Positions 11,735-24,231 are shown, numbered from the stretch's first letter. The stretch: 64,000 nt of DNA from Mangifera indica (GCF_011075055.1 NC_058145.1:6171228-6235227), one strand, 5' to 3'. Numbers and translations are program-made. Notes: generated by a model from the sequence alone, not told the origin.

Positions 11735-14480
11735 TTATCTTTTCTGAATGAACCCGATGGAATAGAGTTTGGAATTGGTGTTGGGCTTTGCATTATGTTT
11801 GGACATGTCTTGTTTGATTACACCGACTACAAACCTTGGGTGTAACAATCTCAACCTATGAAAAACGTTGATTTTTGTTTGAAGGGTGACCCAATTAACG
11901 ATGATCAAGAATAGGGGCAAGATAACTTTTTCTTCGGTGGCAATTAACCATTCAGATTGATTCCCAAGTGGACTGACAGGTTTCGCATATATTGCATAGT
12001 AGTAATCAGTGATATAGAAAGGATAAACCCATGCATAGGCATTTTTTAGCCTCATATGCTTGCAATAGCAATAACATGCTTGCATGAAATACATGAAAGC
12101 TGAAACTTCTTACACGTGTAAGTCATTTCAAGAAAGTCCATAATGCCTATATGTCCACCACTACTTATAACTTGATATTGAATATTTGTAATCGAACGAA
12201 CCTCTAAGGGGGCGTTTGGTTTTGATAATGTTTTATTACCAAAATAGAAAGATTATATTGAAGATAGATTACTTAGAAGATTGCTGGGTATAAATGATTA
12301 TTATGTTTGATAAATTTTGGTAGACATAAATAATTATTATGTTTGGTTAAAGGTAATAAAAGATTATTGGTAAATTATTTTACTTAAAAACCCTTGAATA
12401 TAATTATTTTTAAATATTTTTTATATTATTTATCATATTAATTAAAAATAAGTTTATTTTTGTCTCAAAAAATTAATAAATTATAATATAATTATAATAA
12501 AATTAAGATTACTTTAATAATCTTTAAATCCTTAAGGTGAAAGTGGTAATCAGATTACCACTTATATTATCTATCACGTCAGCATTGGTAATAAAAGATT
12601 ACTACAATCTTTTATTACTGACAAACAAAACAAGGGAATAAAAGATAGATTACCAAGGTAATCTTCAAAAACTGGAACCAAACGGCCCCAAAGTGTATAG
12701 CCTTTAACAACTGGTGGCCAAGCTTCTCCTCTATCGATGGTGTAACATAGTAGGGGTATTCATTTGTAAGTATTAGCACATCTGTTAATAAACAAATATA
12801 AGGGTAAAAAGTCATTATCAATTAGAGAATTAGTATAACTTTATGTATACTTGCATGGTTTCTTTTCTTGTAAAACCATCGTTGCAACGTGCCTCGAATG
12901 AACTCAGTGAACATCGTGATAGACAAACCCCGTGCGTGTTTGATGAGGGCATTAAATGACTCCACAATGTTGGTTATCATTATGTTAGACCTATGTCTTG
13001 GAAAATATGTCCTGTTGCATCAGTGAAACCCTACCTCACATAGGTAAACCTTGGTTTGGAGATGTACCTCATCAATATATCTCATCATAGCCTTAAAATC
13101 TGCCTTTGTATATAACTTTGTAGTTTTCTAGTACAAACACACAACCTATGAATTTATAAATAATATAAGCACTTCGTTATCAAAATTTATACAATATTCA
13201 CAGGTATAAAAATTTTATAAATGTATAAATACGTTAGCTATGAGTTGCGTTTGTACTTTGATCATATGTTATAGAAAAGGTGATGGGAACAACACTCATG
13301 GCGTACATTTGGAAAGACTTTAGCCATTACAGAATATATAACATGATGTTGATATGAGATAATTGCCAACTCTAGTATTTCATTGATACAGTCTTTAAGC
13401 TTTGTCAGAAACTGACACCATGTTTCATAATCTTCTTTTTTACTAACATCGAAGGCAATTAGGTAGATCTAGTTATTACCATTGAGGGCCATCGTTAGAA
13501 ATAAATGTCCCAAATATTGATCTTTAAAGAAAGCAGCATCTATACAAATAATATATTGAAGATATTATTTAAATGCACAAACAGAACAACCTAATGCCAT
13601 GAAAAAATACTGAAAGCGATGCTCATTATCTGTTTCTATAGCTGTAATAGCTCATAAATTAGCATACTCTAAATTATAGTAATAATTAGGTAAGAACATA
13701 AATGACTCTTCTGGTAAGCCTTTTCAATGAATGTAATGCCCAATTTCTTGCTCGCCAAGCCTGTGAATAGGAAATGTGAATTTCATACCTATTAGTAATA
13801 TCGATAATGATTTCTTTATGTTAATAAATATGATAAATCAACACAAACTTTGACTTCATTATATGAAATAAAACCCGAGCCCTAACTTGTCTGTGATATG
13901 GCTTTATCTAATCTACTGAACATATGTGTGTGTGATTCATTTTACAAATTTGAAAGACTTGACTAGATTTTACTCTTCTTCCCCATAGAAACTATTTGCA
14001 TTTCTCATTATAACACTAAATCTTCCGTCTCCCAATGTTAGACATAAACACTCTATACTAAAATCCTTTCTCTAGGGAAAACTAGTCCACAACATCTTTC
14101 AAATGTTTTTTGTCATTAAAAATGTCATCAAGTTTTATAGCATTCCCCTCTCAGAACGATCTTACATTACTTGATGATGTTGAAAGTTATAGAGGAAAAT
14201 ATAGTAGCCACTTAAATAAATCAATGGGGACATTACCAAAAAATGGTCATAAATAATTCTTATCACCCATAATAGGATCTTCAAGCTTGAGACTATTTAT
14301 ATCATAGTTAACAGGTGATATATCCTTAAGGTTTACCTTATCAAAAGGAACATTACTCATCTCGTTCCTTTCATAGTCACCTTAATCTGAAACCCTATCT
14401 TTGTCTCTATGAACTCATTCAGCAACAATATAGAATGTATCATTATAGAATTCAATCAAGGCTTTCCCAACAGATTCCTT
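11735..14480 (-). pseudogene. mudrA: mudrA-like MULE transposase, decayed and interrupted
   Basis: Read on the minus strand, blocks of the plant MuDR transposase appear in the right order. A DNA-binding-region block with FQICKMNHTHICS lies near 13940. A block containing EESFMFLPNYYYNLEYAN lies near 13680 and EHRFQYFFMALG near 13600. The catalytic-core blocks are DAAFFKDQYLGHLFL (13540), FLTKLKDCINEILELAIIS (13400) and HHVIYSVMAKVFPN (13310). NIVESFNALIKHARGLSI lies near 12950. A C-terminal block at 11735-12094 contains YAWVYPFYITDYYYAIYAKP. A 482-bp MITE (12208-12689) sits in the region that should hold the SWIM zinc finger. Several stops and frameshifts show it is dead. The gene converges on the DUF1985/Ulp1-like gene of the same element. 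Confidence 0.85.
12208..12689. mobile_element. MITE with GGGG-CGTTTGGTT ends, 482 bp
   Basis: The left end reads GGGGGCGTTTGGTTTTGATA and the right end, on the other strand, GGGGCCGTTTGGTTCCAG. Subterminal motifs (GGTAATAAAAGATTAC, ATTACCAAGGTAATC) recur in both orientations. The left flank is TAA and the right flank AAA, which could be a decayed 3-bp duplication as made by PIF/Harbinger elements. It interrupts the mudrA-like gene, so it inserted after that element. It has no coding capacity. Confidence 0.75.
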
Positions 14481-14915
14481 CTCACTATACTATCATCGTT
14501 GCAACCAATTTCTTCTTCTTTTTCCTTTTCTTGTCTTTTAATTACGGTACATGTAACAAAAACATGAATACATTCCTTGAAATATTGAGACATGTTAATA
14601 AGGTCTTACACATCTTCAACATTTTTTATCTTTATAGGGGAGCTAAGTTGAATTCTTTTCAGTTTCATACATAGTTTAATATAGTTTCATATTGGATAAA
14701 TATCACACTGTCTACTCAAAAGTTGGATAAATCCTTTAAATGTTGTTTTAGACAGAATTTTAACCAATATTTTAAAACCTCCAACATATTTCATTGTGTT
14801 CTAATCACATTGAATCCATTTTCCTTGGAACCAACAATAAAACTAGCTATTTAAATTATCAATTTTACAATGGAAAATTTTGGTTAAAAAATAAACATTT
14901 ACAAATATCAATATA
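14480..14915. other. MULE sequence between transposase gene and retrotransposon, no gene
   Basis: AT-rich, probably the 5' flank of the leftward transposase gene. Small frames at 14435-14674 and 14794-14976 show no family resemblance, and the latter crosses the retrotransposon boundary at 14916. The last five bases (ATATA) are the left copy of the retrotransposon target duplication. Confidence 0.4.
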
Positions 14916-16184
14916 TGTAACACCCGGATTTAGGCATGTCAGTAAACTCTACTTCCAAAACTACCCCCAGAGTTGATTTTATAACTTATTGTTTAAAGAA
15001 ATTGTAAAAGAACTATTTAAAACCACTAAATAAATAATAATTTTCAAATGGGGTAAAATAGTTATTTTAGAAGGATTTAAGAGACAAAGTGGGAATGTAA
15101 ATTGAATGGCACACTTGAAATTATATGATGGTGCTAAGGGTTTTTGGTAATTGGCTAAGGATAAAATAGTCATTTATAGAGAAGATTAAGGGTAAATTAG
15201 TTCAAAATGCTTATAAAACAACCAAACAATTCATTTTCTTCTTCTTTGTCTAAGAATCTCCATAATTTTACCAAAGTTTTTCTTCAAACAAAAATTCATC
15301 AAAAAAACCTAGCTAAACCACCTAATTTTCAGAGCCTCCAGTTATAAAAAGTATAGATCTATCAATTCTGGTAAGTTATAAGGTAAAAAGTTTAATTTAT
15401 AAGAGATGTCAAGCTTAGAGTTTTGATAGATGATTATGTTTTTAGTGATTAAGGTTGCTAGGAAGAAGAAAAGAAGGAGGATAAACTTAAATCACCTAAT
15501 TAGCAAATAAAATGTAAGAATTTCATACTTTATATATTTGAAGTAATTTGAATTAGGTTATTTAAATAACTTTTACTTGTATAAGTGTGTAAAGTATCAG
15601 AATTAAGGTGATTTATGCTTAAAAGAATAAAGAAATTCATTAGGACTTATGATGTAATTTTTGGTCATAAGGGTATTTTAGACATTTCATATTCCTAGGG
15701 TTAGCTTAGTGGATTTTGTGTGTTGAATATGTGAGAAATAATGAATTGATGAAAGAATTCACACTAAGGGTAAACATGTAATTTTTGACCATAAGGGTAA
15801 AAGCGTCATTGAATGTGATATAGGTTAATTTTTGTTTAATTATATGCATGATATATAGAATAACCCTTATATTAAGTCTATATTGTATATTTTGAAATTA
15901 ATTTGATGCATGAGATACATATAAATGCATGAGAAAATAATATGATGTTTGATAAGGAGTGAAAAGAATAAAGGAAAAACAATGAATGGGCATATTTCAT
16001 ATTATGGTTATACATATATACATGAGGAATCATAGCATATGCATAATTTCAGAAAATAAAGAAAGAGGAAAAACATTTTCTAAGTTATGTATGTTTTCAA
16101 AAATGGAAAACAAGTATTTTTGGTTTCATAATGACTCATACGATACAGGAAAACAGAAAGCATACTTAAAATCCTTACATGCGA

Positions 16185-16320
16185 GCTATACTATATGGAC
16201 AGTAAAAAAAGATATCAGTTGTATTGTGTGGACAACAAAGAAAAATATTTGCTGCACTGTGTGGACAACAAAGAAAGATGTCAGTTGCACTGTGTGGACA
16301 ACAAAGAAAAAAATAGATAA
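16185..16320 (+). repeat. 33-bp tandem repeat, four units, in the 5' LTR
   Basis: The unit contains TGTGGACAACAAAGAAAGAT followed by a GTCAGTTGCACTG-type stretch. At 33 bp it is a multiple of three, so a 123-codon frame (15986-16357) reads through it as repeats of VWTTKKDVSCT. The 3' LTR has the same repeat at about 23085-23220. The frame starts and ends inside LTR sequence and resembles no known protein. Confidence 0.8.
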
Positions 16321-16911
16321 ATATGCGTATAAGAGAGGATTGTACCTTGTATGGTGACTACGAGTACTATCCTATGTAGTCTGGACCGGTCAGTCAAAAT
16401 ATTTGACAAACCAAAAAAAAGAATTAACAAATATTTTATGAAAGTCATTTGTATTATAATCATGCATACAAGCCTATGTGACTGATAAAGAGTTAAGAAA
16501 GATATACGATCAGAAAATAGAAAAGTCATGACACTTATACATGCATAAATCATAACGAGTGAATCATATTTGTATAGTAAGGAAATGAATAAATGTATGA
16601 ATGAAGAGAATTATAATATGTGGTTAATGCGTGTTCCATGTCAATTATTTTATATGTGAATAGCCTAGACACGCTGAGTATGGAAGAGATTAATAGTGCT
16701 ATGAAATGCTTTGAGTATAGAGTATAACTTTCTTATTGAGCCATGATCGCTCACTCCAGTTAATTTAATATTTTACAGATAAAAAGTTGTAACAAAGGTT
16801 CCCAATGAGCACTAGCGAGACATGAGGCTATGGGAGGAGAGAACCATATTTTTATCGATTTATATGTTTTTGGTGTTTATGTGCATATATGTATGTATAT
16901 GTGACTTTCTG

Positions 16912-16954
16912 TGTATATATATATATATATCTCCTTGATGTATATAGGCGCATA

Positions 16955-17008
<54 letters not shown>
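16912..17008. repeat. TA/TG microsatellite in the 5' LTR
   Basis: Runs of TATATA, a GTGTGTGTG run and then TATATA and ACACACAC, so the tract is nearly self-complementary. The 3' LTR counterpart near 23814-23842 is much shorter. Confidence 0.85.
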
Positions 17009-17012
<4 letters not shown>

Positions 17013-17375
17013 GGTTCTTATATGTATATATGTAGTTATTGTATTGATGTATCTATACCTTTATCTAATGGATAGTATATACTAATGGGAATATATATAT
17101 CTTTCTGATTGTGTATATTTATATAGCTAGTCGTTGAAATTGGTTATAAAGTTTATGTGGGTGATAATTTTTGTGATAGTTACTATTAAGTATTTAGTTT
17201 GTTAATTGTGATTATGTTGATGAAAATCCAGTCGGTTGATATAACTGGTTTGTATGAATTGCTAATTAGGAGTGTTATAGGGCATTTAAAACAAAAATTC
17301 CCCGGGCTCTCTAAAATAGGGGAACTCTTACCGTCTTTCTGTAACACACCTATTGGTTAGGAGAGGTTACATTTT

Positions 17376-17390
17376 TTGTATCAGAACGCG
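17376..17390 (+). promoter_or_regulatory. Primer-binding site, initiator tRNA-Met type, mutated
   Basis: TTGTATCAGAACG starts five bases after the 5' LTR. It resembles the TGGTATCAGAGC site complementary to the 3' end of initiator tRNA-Met, with a few substitutions. Confidence 0.7.
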
Positions 17391-17423
17391 ATTTTGGACA
17401 CTTAAAAGTAGATATAATAGAAT

Positions 17424-18310
17424 ATGTTGTTATATAATATATCTGTAGTTTTGCATTCTGGTATTGCACAGGTGCCCCTCATGTCTAAAGGTACTAAAGA
17501 TCCTTTGGTGGCTGATGAGTGGATCAAGCAGGTGAAAAGTACCATGTATTTGTTTCCTATGACCGATAGAGAAAAAGTTCGGTATGCCAATTTTTTGAAG
17601 AGGGAAGAGGCCCGCGTATGGTGGGCCCTAGTTAAAGAAACTAGAAATATGGATCTGATGACTTGGTAGTGAAAGTAGGGCATTTGAAGCTTAATACAAA
17701 ACAACTGATGTGGTAGCAGTCAAAGTTCAGGAGTTCATTTCTTTACAGCAGGGGGAGGGTTCAGTAAAGGATTATTCTACCCGTTTCAATGTCCTATCTA
17801 GTTTTGCTCTAGGTATGGTGAGTACACACAGTCTCTGATTAGATAAATTTCTTTAGAGCCTTAGACCGAAGATAACCTTACATGTGCTAGTTGGACCACA
17901 ACCTCCTCAAACTTATAAAGAGGCATTAGAGAAAGCATTGAGGTTGGAGGTATATGTTAATAAGCTACCCAAGAATGCACCCTCCATGACAACACCTCCA
18001 TTAGTGATAGTACCTTAGGCAGTGATACCAAGTCAATCAACTCTACCTATTTCGTTGACTATTTCAGCACCTATTACAACATCAGAGGGTAGTTCAATTG
18101 ACTCCAATTTCATAAACAACAAGGGAAAAAGAAAATTCCAGTCAAAAGCAAATAGAAAAGGTTGGAAGAGTGACAAGAAGCCTAGAAAATAAAATATTCC
18201 CTAATGTCAGATTTGTGGGAGACATCATAGTAAGGAATATTGGCACCGACAGAAATAGATGATTTGTTATAGATTCCGACAGCCAGGGCATATGGCAAAG
18301 GATTGCTAGA
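17424..18310 (+). pseudogene. Chromovirus gag (nucleocapsid) remnant
   Basis: Gag would package element RNA. A frame at 17424-17669 reads DEWIKQVKSTMYLFPMTD, then EKVRYANFLKREEARVWW, the conserved start of the plant retrotransposon gag domain. It ends at a stop after MTW, but the frame family continues downstream through several stops. Two zinc knuckles follow at 18205-18306. The first reads CQICGRHHSKEYW. The second reads CYRFRQPGHMAKDC, in which the second metal-binding Cys is replaced by Phe. Stop codons and the altered knuckle show it is dead. Confidence 0.85.
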
Positions 18311-18468
18311 GTACCGAGATGTCAGTCTTGATACAACCACAACAAATCCTGATTCAATTAGTGTAGCCAGGGAGAGGTACTAATGCACGAGTCTATACAG
18401 TTACCCATAGTCAGGCGGAGGCTGGCCCATCCACTATTACTGGTCAGCTGTTATTCCACTATATTTTC

Positions 18469-18960
18469 TTGTATGCATTGATTGATTCAGGAGCTACACA
18501 CTCCTTTATTGCATCAAGGGTTATTGAAAAGATAGGTTTAGTACATGTTAGATCTACCAATTTCATTAGAGTTAAGATGTCAGATGGTGGGAGTGTTATT
18601 ACTGATAAGATGTTAAAGGACTATGGGGTAGTGATACATGGGAGAGAGTTAAATGTAGACTTGATTGTCTTTGATATGCTCGATCTTGATGTTATCTTGG
18701 GCATGGATTTCTTAGAAAGATATGGAGTCGAGATTGACTGTAGAAAGAAAAAGACTCGATTCCAACTCGACAATGGGGATCACTTCAGTTTCGGAGTGGG
18801 TCATCAACCTAGTATGATGATCAGTAGTATAAAGGCACAAAAACTGTTGAAAAAGAGGTGTACGAGATATTTAGCTTATGCGGTACATGAGCATGATATT
18901 CAAAGATTGGGTGTTCAGAATGTCCCAATAGTACGAGATTTCTTAGATGCTTTTCCTAAT
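18469..18960 (+). pseudogene. Chromovirus aspartic protease domain
   Basis: The protease would cleave the Gag-Pol polyprotein. Part of a 246-codon open stretch (18469-19209) begins with LIDSGATHSFIA, the D-S-G active-site triad of retrotransposon aspartic proteases, followed by DLDVILGMDFLERYGVEIDC, the conserved second half. This is the best preserved part of the element. The same open stretch continues into the linker and the start of the reverse transcriptase. Confidence 0.88.
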
Positions 18961-20270
18961 GAGCTACCAAGTTTACCTCCAGAGAAAGAGTTGGAGTTTA
19001 GTATAGAGTTAGAACCTGGCTCAACCCCAATTTCAAAGGCCTCCTACTGGATGACTTCAGCTGAATTACAAGAATTAAAGAAACAGTTGCAAGAACTTTT
19101 AGATAAGGGTTTTATTAGATCCAATCACTCTCCTTGGAGAGTGCCCATACTATTTGTCAAAAAGAATGATAGGTCTCCATATGTGTATAGATTACAGGGA
19201 GTTGAATAAACTAACAGTGAAGAATAAATACCCGTTACCTCGAATTGATGATTTATTTGATCAGTTGAAGGGAGCTTGTATTCTCCAAAATTGACTTGAG
19301 GTCAGGTTATCACCAGGTAAGGATTGCAAAGCAAGATATTCCAAAAACAAGTTTTTAGACCCTCTACGGGCACTACGAGTTTGTGGTGATGCCTTTTGGA
19401 TTTACTAATGCCTAGTAATCTTTATGGATTTAATGAATCGAGTATTTCATGATTGTCTTGACAACTTCTTAGTGGTATTTATTGATGATATCTCGATATA
19501 CTCCAGATCAAAAGAAGAACATTTCGAACACTTGAGATTTGTGCTACAAAATTAAAAGAAAAGAAATTGTATGTCAAATTCTCTAAGTGTGAATTCTGGT
19601 TGGACCGAGTAGTATTTTTGGGACATGTTGTTACTAAGGAAAGTATAGTTGTAGACCCTAATAAAGTGGAAACAATACTTGAATGGGCGAGGCCAAAGAC
19701 GGTGAAAGAGATCAGAAGCTTTTAGGGCTAGCCGGCTATTACAAGAGATTTATACAAGGTTTTGCCTGGTTAGTCAGGCCACTTACAGCTCTTACTAGAC
19801 AAGTAACTCCTTTTCTATGGACCGATGCTTGTGAAAAGAGTTTCCAAGAGCTAAAAAGACGGTTAACTATAACTCTTATTTTAGTATTACCAGATGAGGG
19901 TGTAGACTATGATATTTATTGTGATACCTCGTATAATGGCTTGGGAGTCGTGCTGATGCAGAGGGGTAAGGTGATAGCGTATGCCTCTCGGTAGCTAAAA
20001 GATTATGAAACATGCAACCCTACCCATGATTTAGAATTAGTGGTAGTGGTTTTTGCTTTAAAAATTTGAAGGCATTATTTATATGGATTTAATGTAATAT
20101 TTACACTGACCATAAAAGTCTAAAATATTTTTTCACTTAGAAAGACTTGAATATGCTACAAAGAAGATGGTTAGAGCTAGTCAAAGATTATGAATGTAAT
20201 ATTAAATATCAGTCAGGTAAAGCAAATGTGGTAGCCGATGCCTTGGGTAGAAAGATTGTCATAGCTCATC
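18960..20270 (+). pseudogene. Chromovirus reverse transcriptase and RNase H, frameshifted
   Basis: The RT starts in the 18469-19209 frame (ELQELKKQLQELLDKGFIRS), shifts frame near 19180-19200 and continues with ELNKLTVKNKYPLPRIDDLF. The catalytic block reads [11 protein letters not shown] near 19470-19505, with both Asp of the xxDD motif kept. The RNase H follows at 19830-20060 with YCDTSYNGLGVVLM, retaining the first catalytic Asp, and YASR, then frames broken by stops. Multiple stops and shifts exclude activity. Confidence 0.88.
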
Positions 20271-20479
20271 TCACCACTCAGATAGAGTTACAGGAATAGT
20301 TTTAGAGGAAACAAATTGAGGTGATAGGGAGTCGAGTGGCCAGATTGGAAATTCAACCTAATCGCCTCAATGAAATAAAAGAGAAACAATGAGTCAACAG
20401 ATATGTGAAAGGGAAGCAACTAAGTTTCAAATGATTGATGGTGTGCTCAAGTTCAGAAACAGGGTATGTGTTCCCTAAG

Positions 20480-21774
20480 ATCTGGAATTGAAAGAAAAAA
20501 TCATGAGTGAAGCACATGATACACTTTACACTGCCTACCTTGGGGGAGTAAAGATGTATCAAGATTTAAAGAAAACTTATTGGAGAATAGATATGAAGAA
20601 AGATATTGGCGACTATGTAGCCAAGCGCTTAGTATGTCAACAAGTTAAGACCGAGCATTAGAGACCTTCAAGTTTGCTCCACCCACTTAGTATTCTTGAA
20701 TAGAAGTGGGAAGATATTTTAATGGATTTCATCATTGGCCTACCTCAAGTACAGAAAAGTTATAATGTACTATGGGTGATTGTAGAAAGATTGACTAAAT
20801 CAGCACATTTTATTCCAATGAAAGATAATTTTGCTTCAGATCAATTGACCCAGATTTATGTGTGGGAGATTGTGAGATTACATGATGTACCCAAAACTAT
20901 TATGTCGAATAGAGACCCTAGATTTGTTTTAGCTTTTTGGAATAGTTTACATAGAGCATTGGGTACTAGACTGGCATTTAGCATGATATATCATCCTCAA
21001 ATAGATAGTCAAACAGAAAAGGTGAATCAAATACTAGAGGATATGTTGAGGACCTGTTGTTTAGATTACAAAATGACCTAACATGAAATAGTTTCATTGA
21101 TAGAATTTGCATATAATAATAGCTACTAGTCCACCATTAAAATGGCACCATATGAGGCTTTTTATGGAAGAAAGTGTAGATCCCTATTATATTAGGATGA
21201 CTTAGGAGAGCAAGATGATTTGAGTCAAGTTCTTAGGCTTGAGTTAACCTAGAGGATGGTGGAAGACATAAAGACTATCAAGACTAGATTGAAGCAAGCT
21301 CAGGACAGACAAAAACACTATACAAATTTGGAAAGGAAAGAAATAGAGTTTCAACCGGGTAACAAAGTTTTTTTGAAAGTAGCCCCTTACAAGCATATGA
21401 TGAGATTTGGAAGAAAAGGGAAACTTGCTCTAAGATTTATTAGCCCATTTGAAATTTTATAAAGAGTGGGCAAGGTGGCTTATAGACTTGCACTTCCACC
21501 TAGTATGGATCAAGTTCATAATGTATTTCATATTTCTTTGTTGAGAAAGTACATCAACGATCCTTCACATGTATTGAAATCAGATGATGTGGAATTAAAA
21601 GAAGATTTAGCTTATGACGAGCAACCGGTGCAGATATTAGACAAAAAAATAAAAAAGCTTCGAAATAAGACAATTCCATTAGTAAAAGTATTATGGAAGA
21701 ATCATAAGCTGGAACAAGCCACATGGGAGGTTGAGCAACAAATGAGAGAGAGATTTTCCAACCTATTTGTTTAA
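20480..21774 (+). pseudogene. Chromovirus integrase with C-terminal chromodomain-like tail
   Basis: The zinc-binding N-terminal part lies near 20530-20660. The catalytic core follows: MDFIIGLPQ (first Asp, 20722), KTIMSNRDPRFVLAFWNSL, where the usual SDRD reads SNRD so that the likely second catalytic Asp is lost, and QTEKVNQILEDMLR with the Glu. After stops near 21081-21250 the tail runs to 21774 and includes VHNVFHISLLRKYINDPSHV, PVQILDKKIKKLRNK and VLWKNHKLEQATWE, the pattern of a chromodomain-like C-terminus of Tekay-type chromoviruses. Such tails are thought to steer integration towards particular chromatin. The frame ends just before the purine tract. Confidence 0.88.
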
Positions 21775-21796
21775 ATTTCGAGGACGAAATTTTTTT

Positions 21797-21810
21797 AAAG
21801 GGGGAAGAAA
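21797..21810 (+). promoter_or_regulatory. Polypurine tract
   Basis: AAAGGGGGAAGAAA directly precedes the 3' LTR, the position where plus-strand DNA synthesis is primed. The upstream CGAGGACGAAAT is also usual in plant gypsy elements. Confidence 0.85.
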
Positions 21811-24226
21811 TGTAACACATAAATTCAGATATGTCAGTAAACTCTACTTTCAAAATTACCCCTAGAATTAATTTTATAACTTGTTGTTTAAAGAAATTGT
21901 AAAAAAATTATTTAAAACCACTAAATGAGCAGTAATTTTCAAATGGGGTTAAATGATTATTTTAAAAGGATTTAAGAGACAAAGTGGGAATGTAAATTGA
22001 ATAGCACACTTGAAATTATATGATGGTGCTAAGGGTTTTTGGTAATTGGCTAAAGATAAAATAGTCATTTATGAAAAAGGTTAAGGGTAAATTAGTTCAA
22101 AATGCTTATAAAAGAACCAAATTATTCCTTTTTTTCTTCCTTGAACGAGAATCTCCATAATTTTACTAAAATTTTTCTTCAAACAAAAATTCATCAAAAA
22201 AACCTAGTTAAACCACCTAATTTTCAGAGCCTTCAGTAATAAAAAGTATAGATATATCAATTCTGATAAGTTATAAGAGAAAAAGTTTAATTTTTAAGAG
22301 ATCTCAAGTTTAGAGTTTTGATGGATGATTATATTTTTGGTTGATTAAGGCTGTTAGGAAGAAGAAAAGAAGGAGGATAGACTTAAATCACCTAATTTAC
22401 AAAGAAAATGTAAGAATTTCATACTTTATATACTTGAAGTAATTTGAGTTAAGTTATTTAAATAACTTTTACTTGTATAAGTGTGTAAAGTATCAGAATT
22501 AAGGTGATTTATGCTTAAAAGAATAAAGAAATTCATTAGGACTTATGATGTAATTTTTGGTCATAAGGGTATTTTAGACATTTCATATTCCTAGGGTTAG
22601 CTTAGTGGATTTTGTGTGTTGAATATGTGAGAAATAATGAATTGATGAAAGAATTCACACTAAGGGTAAACATGTAATTTTTGACTATAAGGGTAAAAGT
22701 GTCATTGAATGTGACGTAGGTTAATTTTTGTTTAATTATGTGCATGATATGTAGAATAACCCTTACATTATGCTTATATTGTATATTTTGAAATTAATTT
22801 GGCGCATGAGATATATATAAATGCATGAGAAAATAATATGATGTTTGATAAAAAGTGAAAAGAATAAAGGAAAAACAATGAATGGGCATATTTCATATTA
22901 TGGTTATACATGTATACATGAAGAATCATAGCATATGCATAATTTCAGAAAATAAAGAAAGAGAAAAAACATTTTCTAAGTTATGCATGTTTTTGAAAAA
23001 TGGAAAACAAGTGTTTTTGGTTTTATAATGACTCATATGATACAGGAAAGTAGAAAACATGCTTAAAATCCTTACACGCGAGCTGTACTATGTGGACAGC
23101 AAAGAAATATATCAATTGTACTGTTTGGATAACAAAAAAAAAATTAGCTATACTGTGTGGACAACAAAGAAAGATGTCAGTTATATCGTGTGGATAGCAA
23201 AGAAAAAAATAGAGAAATATACATGTAAGAGAGGATTGTACTTTGTATGGTGATTGCAAGTACTGTCCTATATAGTCTGGACCGGGCAATGAAAATATTT
23301 GACAAACAAAAAAAAAAGAACTAGCAAATATTTTATGAAAGTCATTTGTATTAGACTCATACATGCAAGCCTATGTGGCTGATAAAGAATTGAGAAAGAT
23401 ATACGATCAGAAAATAGATAAGTCATGACACTTATACATGCATAAATCATAACGAGTGAATCATATTTGTATAGTAAATAAATGAATAAATGTGTGAATA
23501 AAGAGAATTATGATATATGGTTAATGTGTGTTCTGTGTCAATTATTTTGTATGTGAATAGCCCAGACACGTTGAGTATGAAAGAGATTAGTAGTGGCATG
23601 AAATGCTTTGAGTATTGAGTATTGAGTATGACTTTCTTACTGAGCCGTGGTTGTTCACTCCGTTTAATTTAATATTTTACAATTAAAGAGTTGCAGCAAA
23701 GGTTGTTGGGGAGCACTTGCGAGACATGAAGCTATGGGAGGAGGGCATCACATTTTTATCGATTTATATGTTTTTGGTGTCTATGTGCATATATGTATGT
23801 ATATGTGACTTTATGTGTGTATATATATATATATATACACACATTTTGGTTCTTATATGTATATATGTAGTTATTGTATTGATGTGTCTATACGTTTATC
23901 TGATGGATAGTATATACTTATGAGAATTTATATATCTTTCTGATTATTGAATATATGTGATTGTGTATATATATATATATGGTTGGTCGTTGAAATTGAT
24001 TATAAAGTTTCTATGGGTGATAATTTTTATGATAGTTACTATTAAGTATTTATTTTGTTAATTGTGATTATGTTGATGAAAATCCAATCAGTTGGTAGGT
24101 CTGGTTTGTGTGAATTGCTAATTAAGAGTGTTACAAGGCATTAAAAAAAAAATTCTTCTGGTCCTCTAAAATAGGGGAACTCTTGCTGTTTTTCTGTAAC
24201 ACACCTATTGGTTAGGAGAGGTTACA
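21811..24226 (+). repeat. 3' LTR of the chromovirus, 2416 bp
   Basis: Begins TGTAACACATAAATT and ends GGAGAGGTTACA, followed by target-duplication copy ATATA. Most differences from the 5' LTR are transitions. The microsatellite is shortened and the 33-bp repeats have diverged. Confidence 0.93.
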
Positions 24227-24231
24227 ATATA

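Larger units (their letters stand above)
14916..17371 (+). repeat. 5' LTR of the chromovirus, 2456 bp
   Basis: Begins TGTAACACCCGG and ends TTAGGAGAGGTTACA. It aligns with 21811-24226 along its whole length. It contains an in-frame 33-bp tandem repeat (16185-16320) and a TG/TA microsatellite (16912-17008). A 233-bp block (15557-15789) is identical to the 3' LTR while neighbouring parts differ markedly. Confidence 0.93.
14916..24226 (+). mobile_element. Ty3/gypsy chromovirus LTR retrotransposon (Tekay/Del type), complete but mutated
   Basis: Complete 9.3-kb element: 5' LTR 14916-17371, tRNA primer site about 17376-17390, gag-pol remnants 17424-21774, purine tract 21797-21810 and 3' LTR 21811-24226. 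LTRs start TGTAACAC and end GGTTACA. The perfect 5-bp target duplication ATATA lies at 14911-14915 and 24227-24231. Domain order is gag, zinc knuckle, protease, reverse transcriptase, RNase H, integrase and chromodomain, which is Ty3/gypsy. Long LTRs and the chromodomain-like C-terminus suggest the Tekay/Del lineage. Many stops and frameshifts make it non-functional. The two LTRs differ at roughly one base in ten in their first 240 bp, so the insertion is old. It lies inside the large MULE. Confidence 0.93.
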
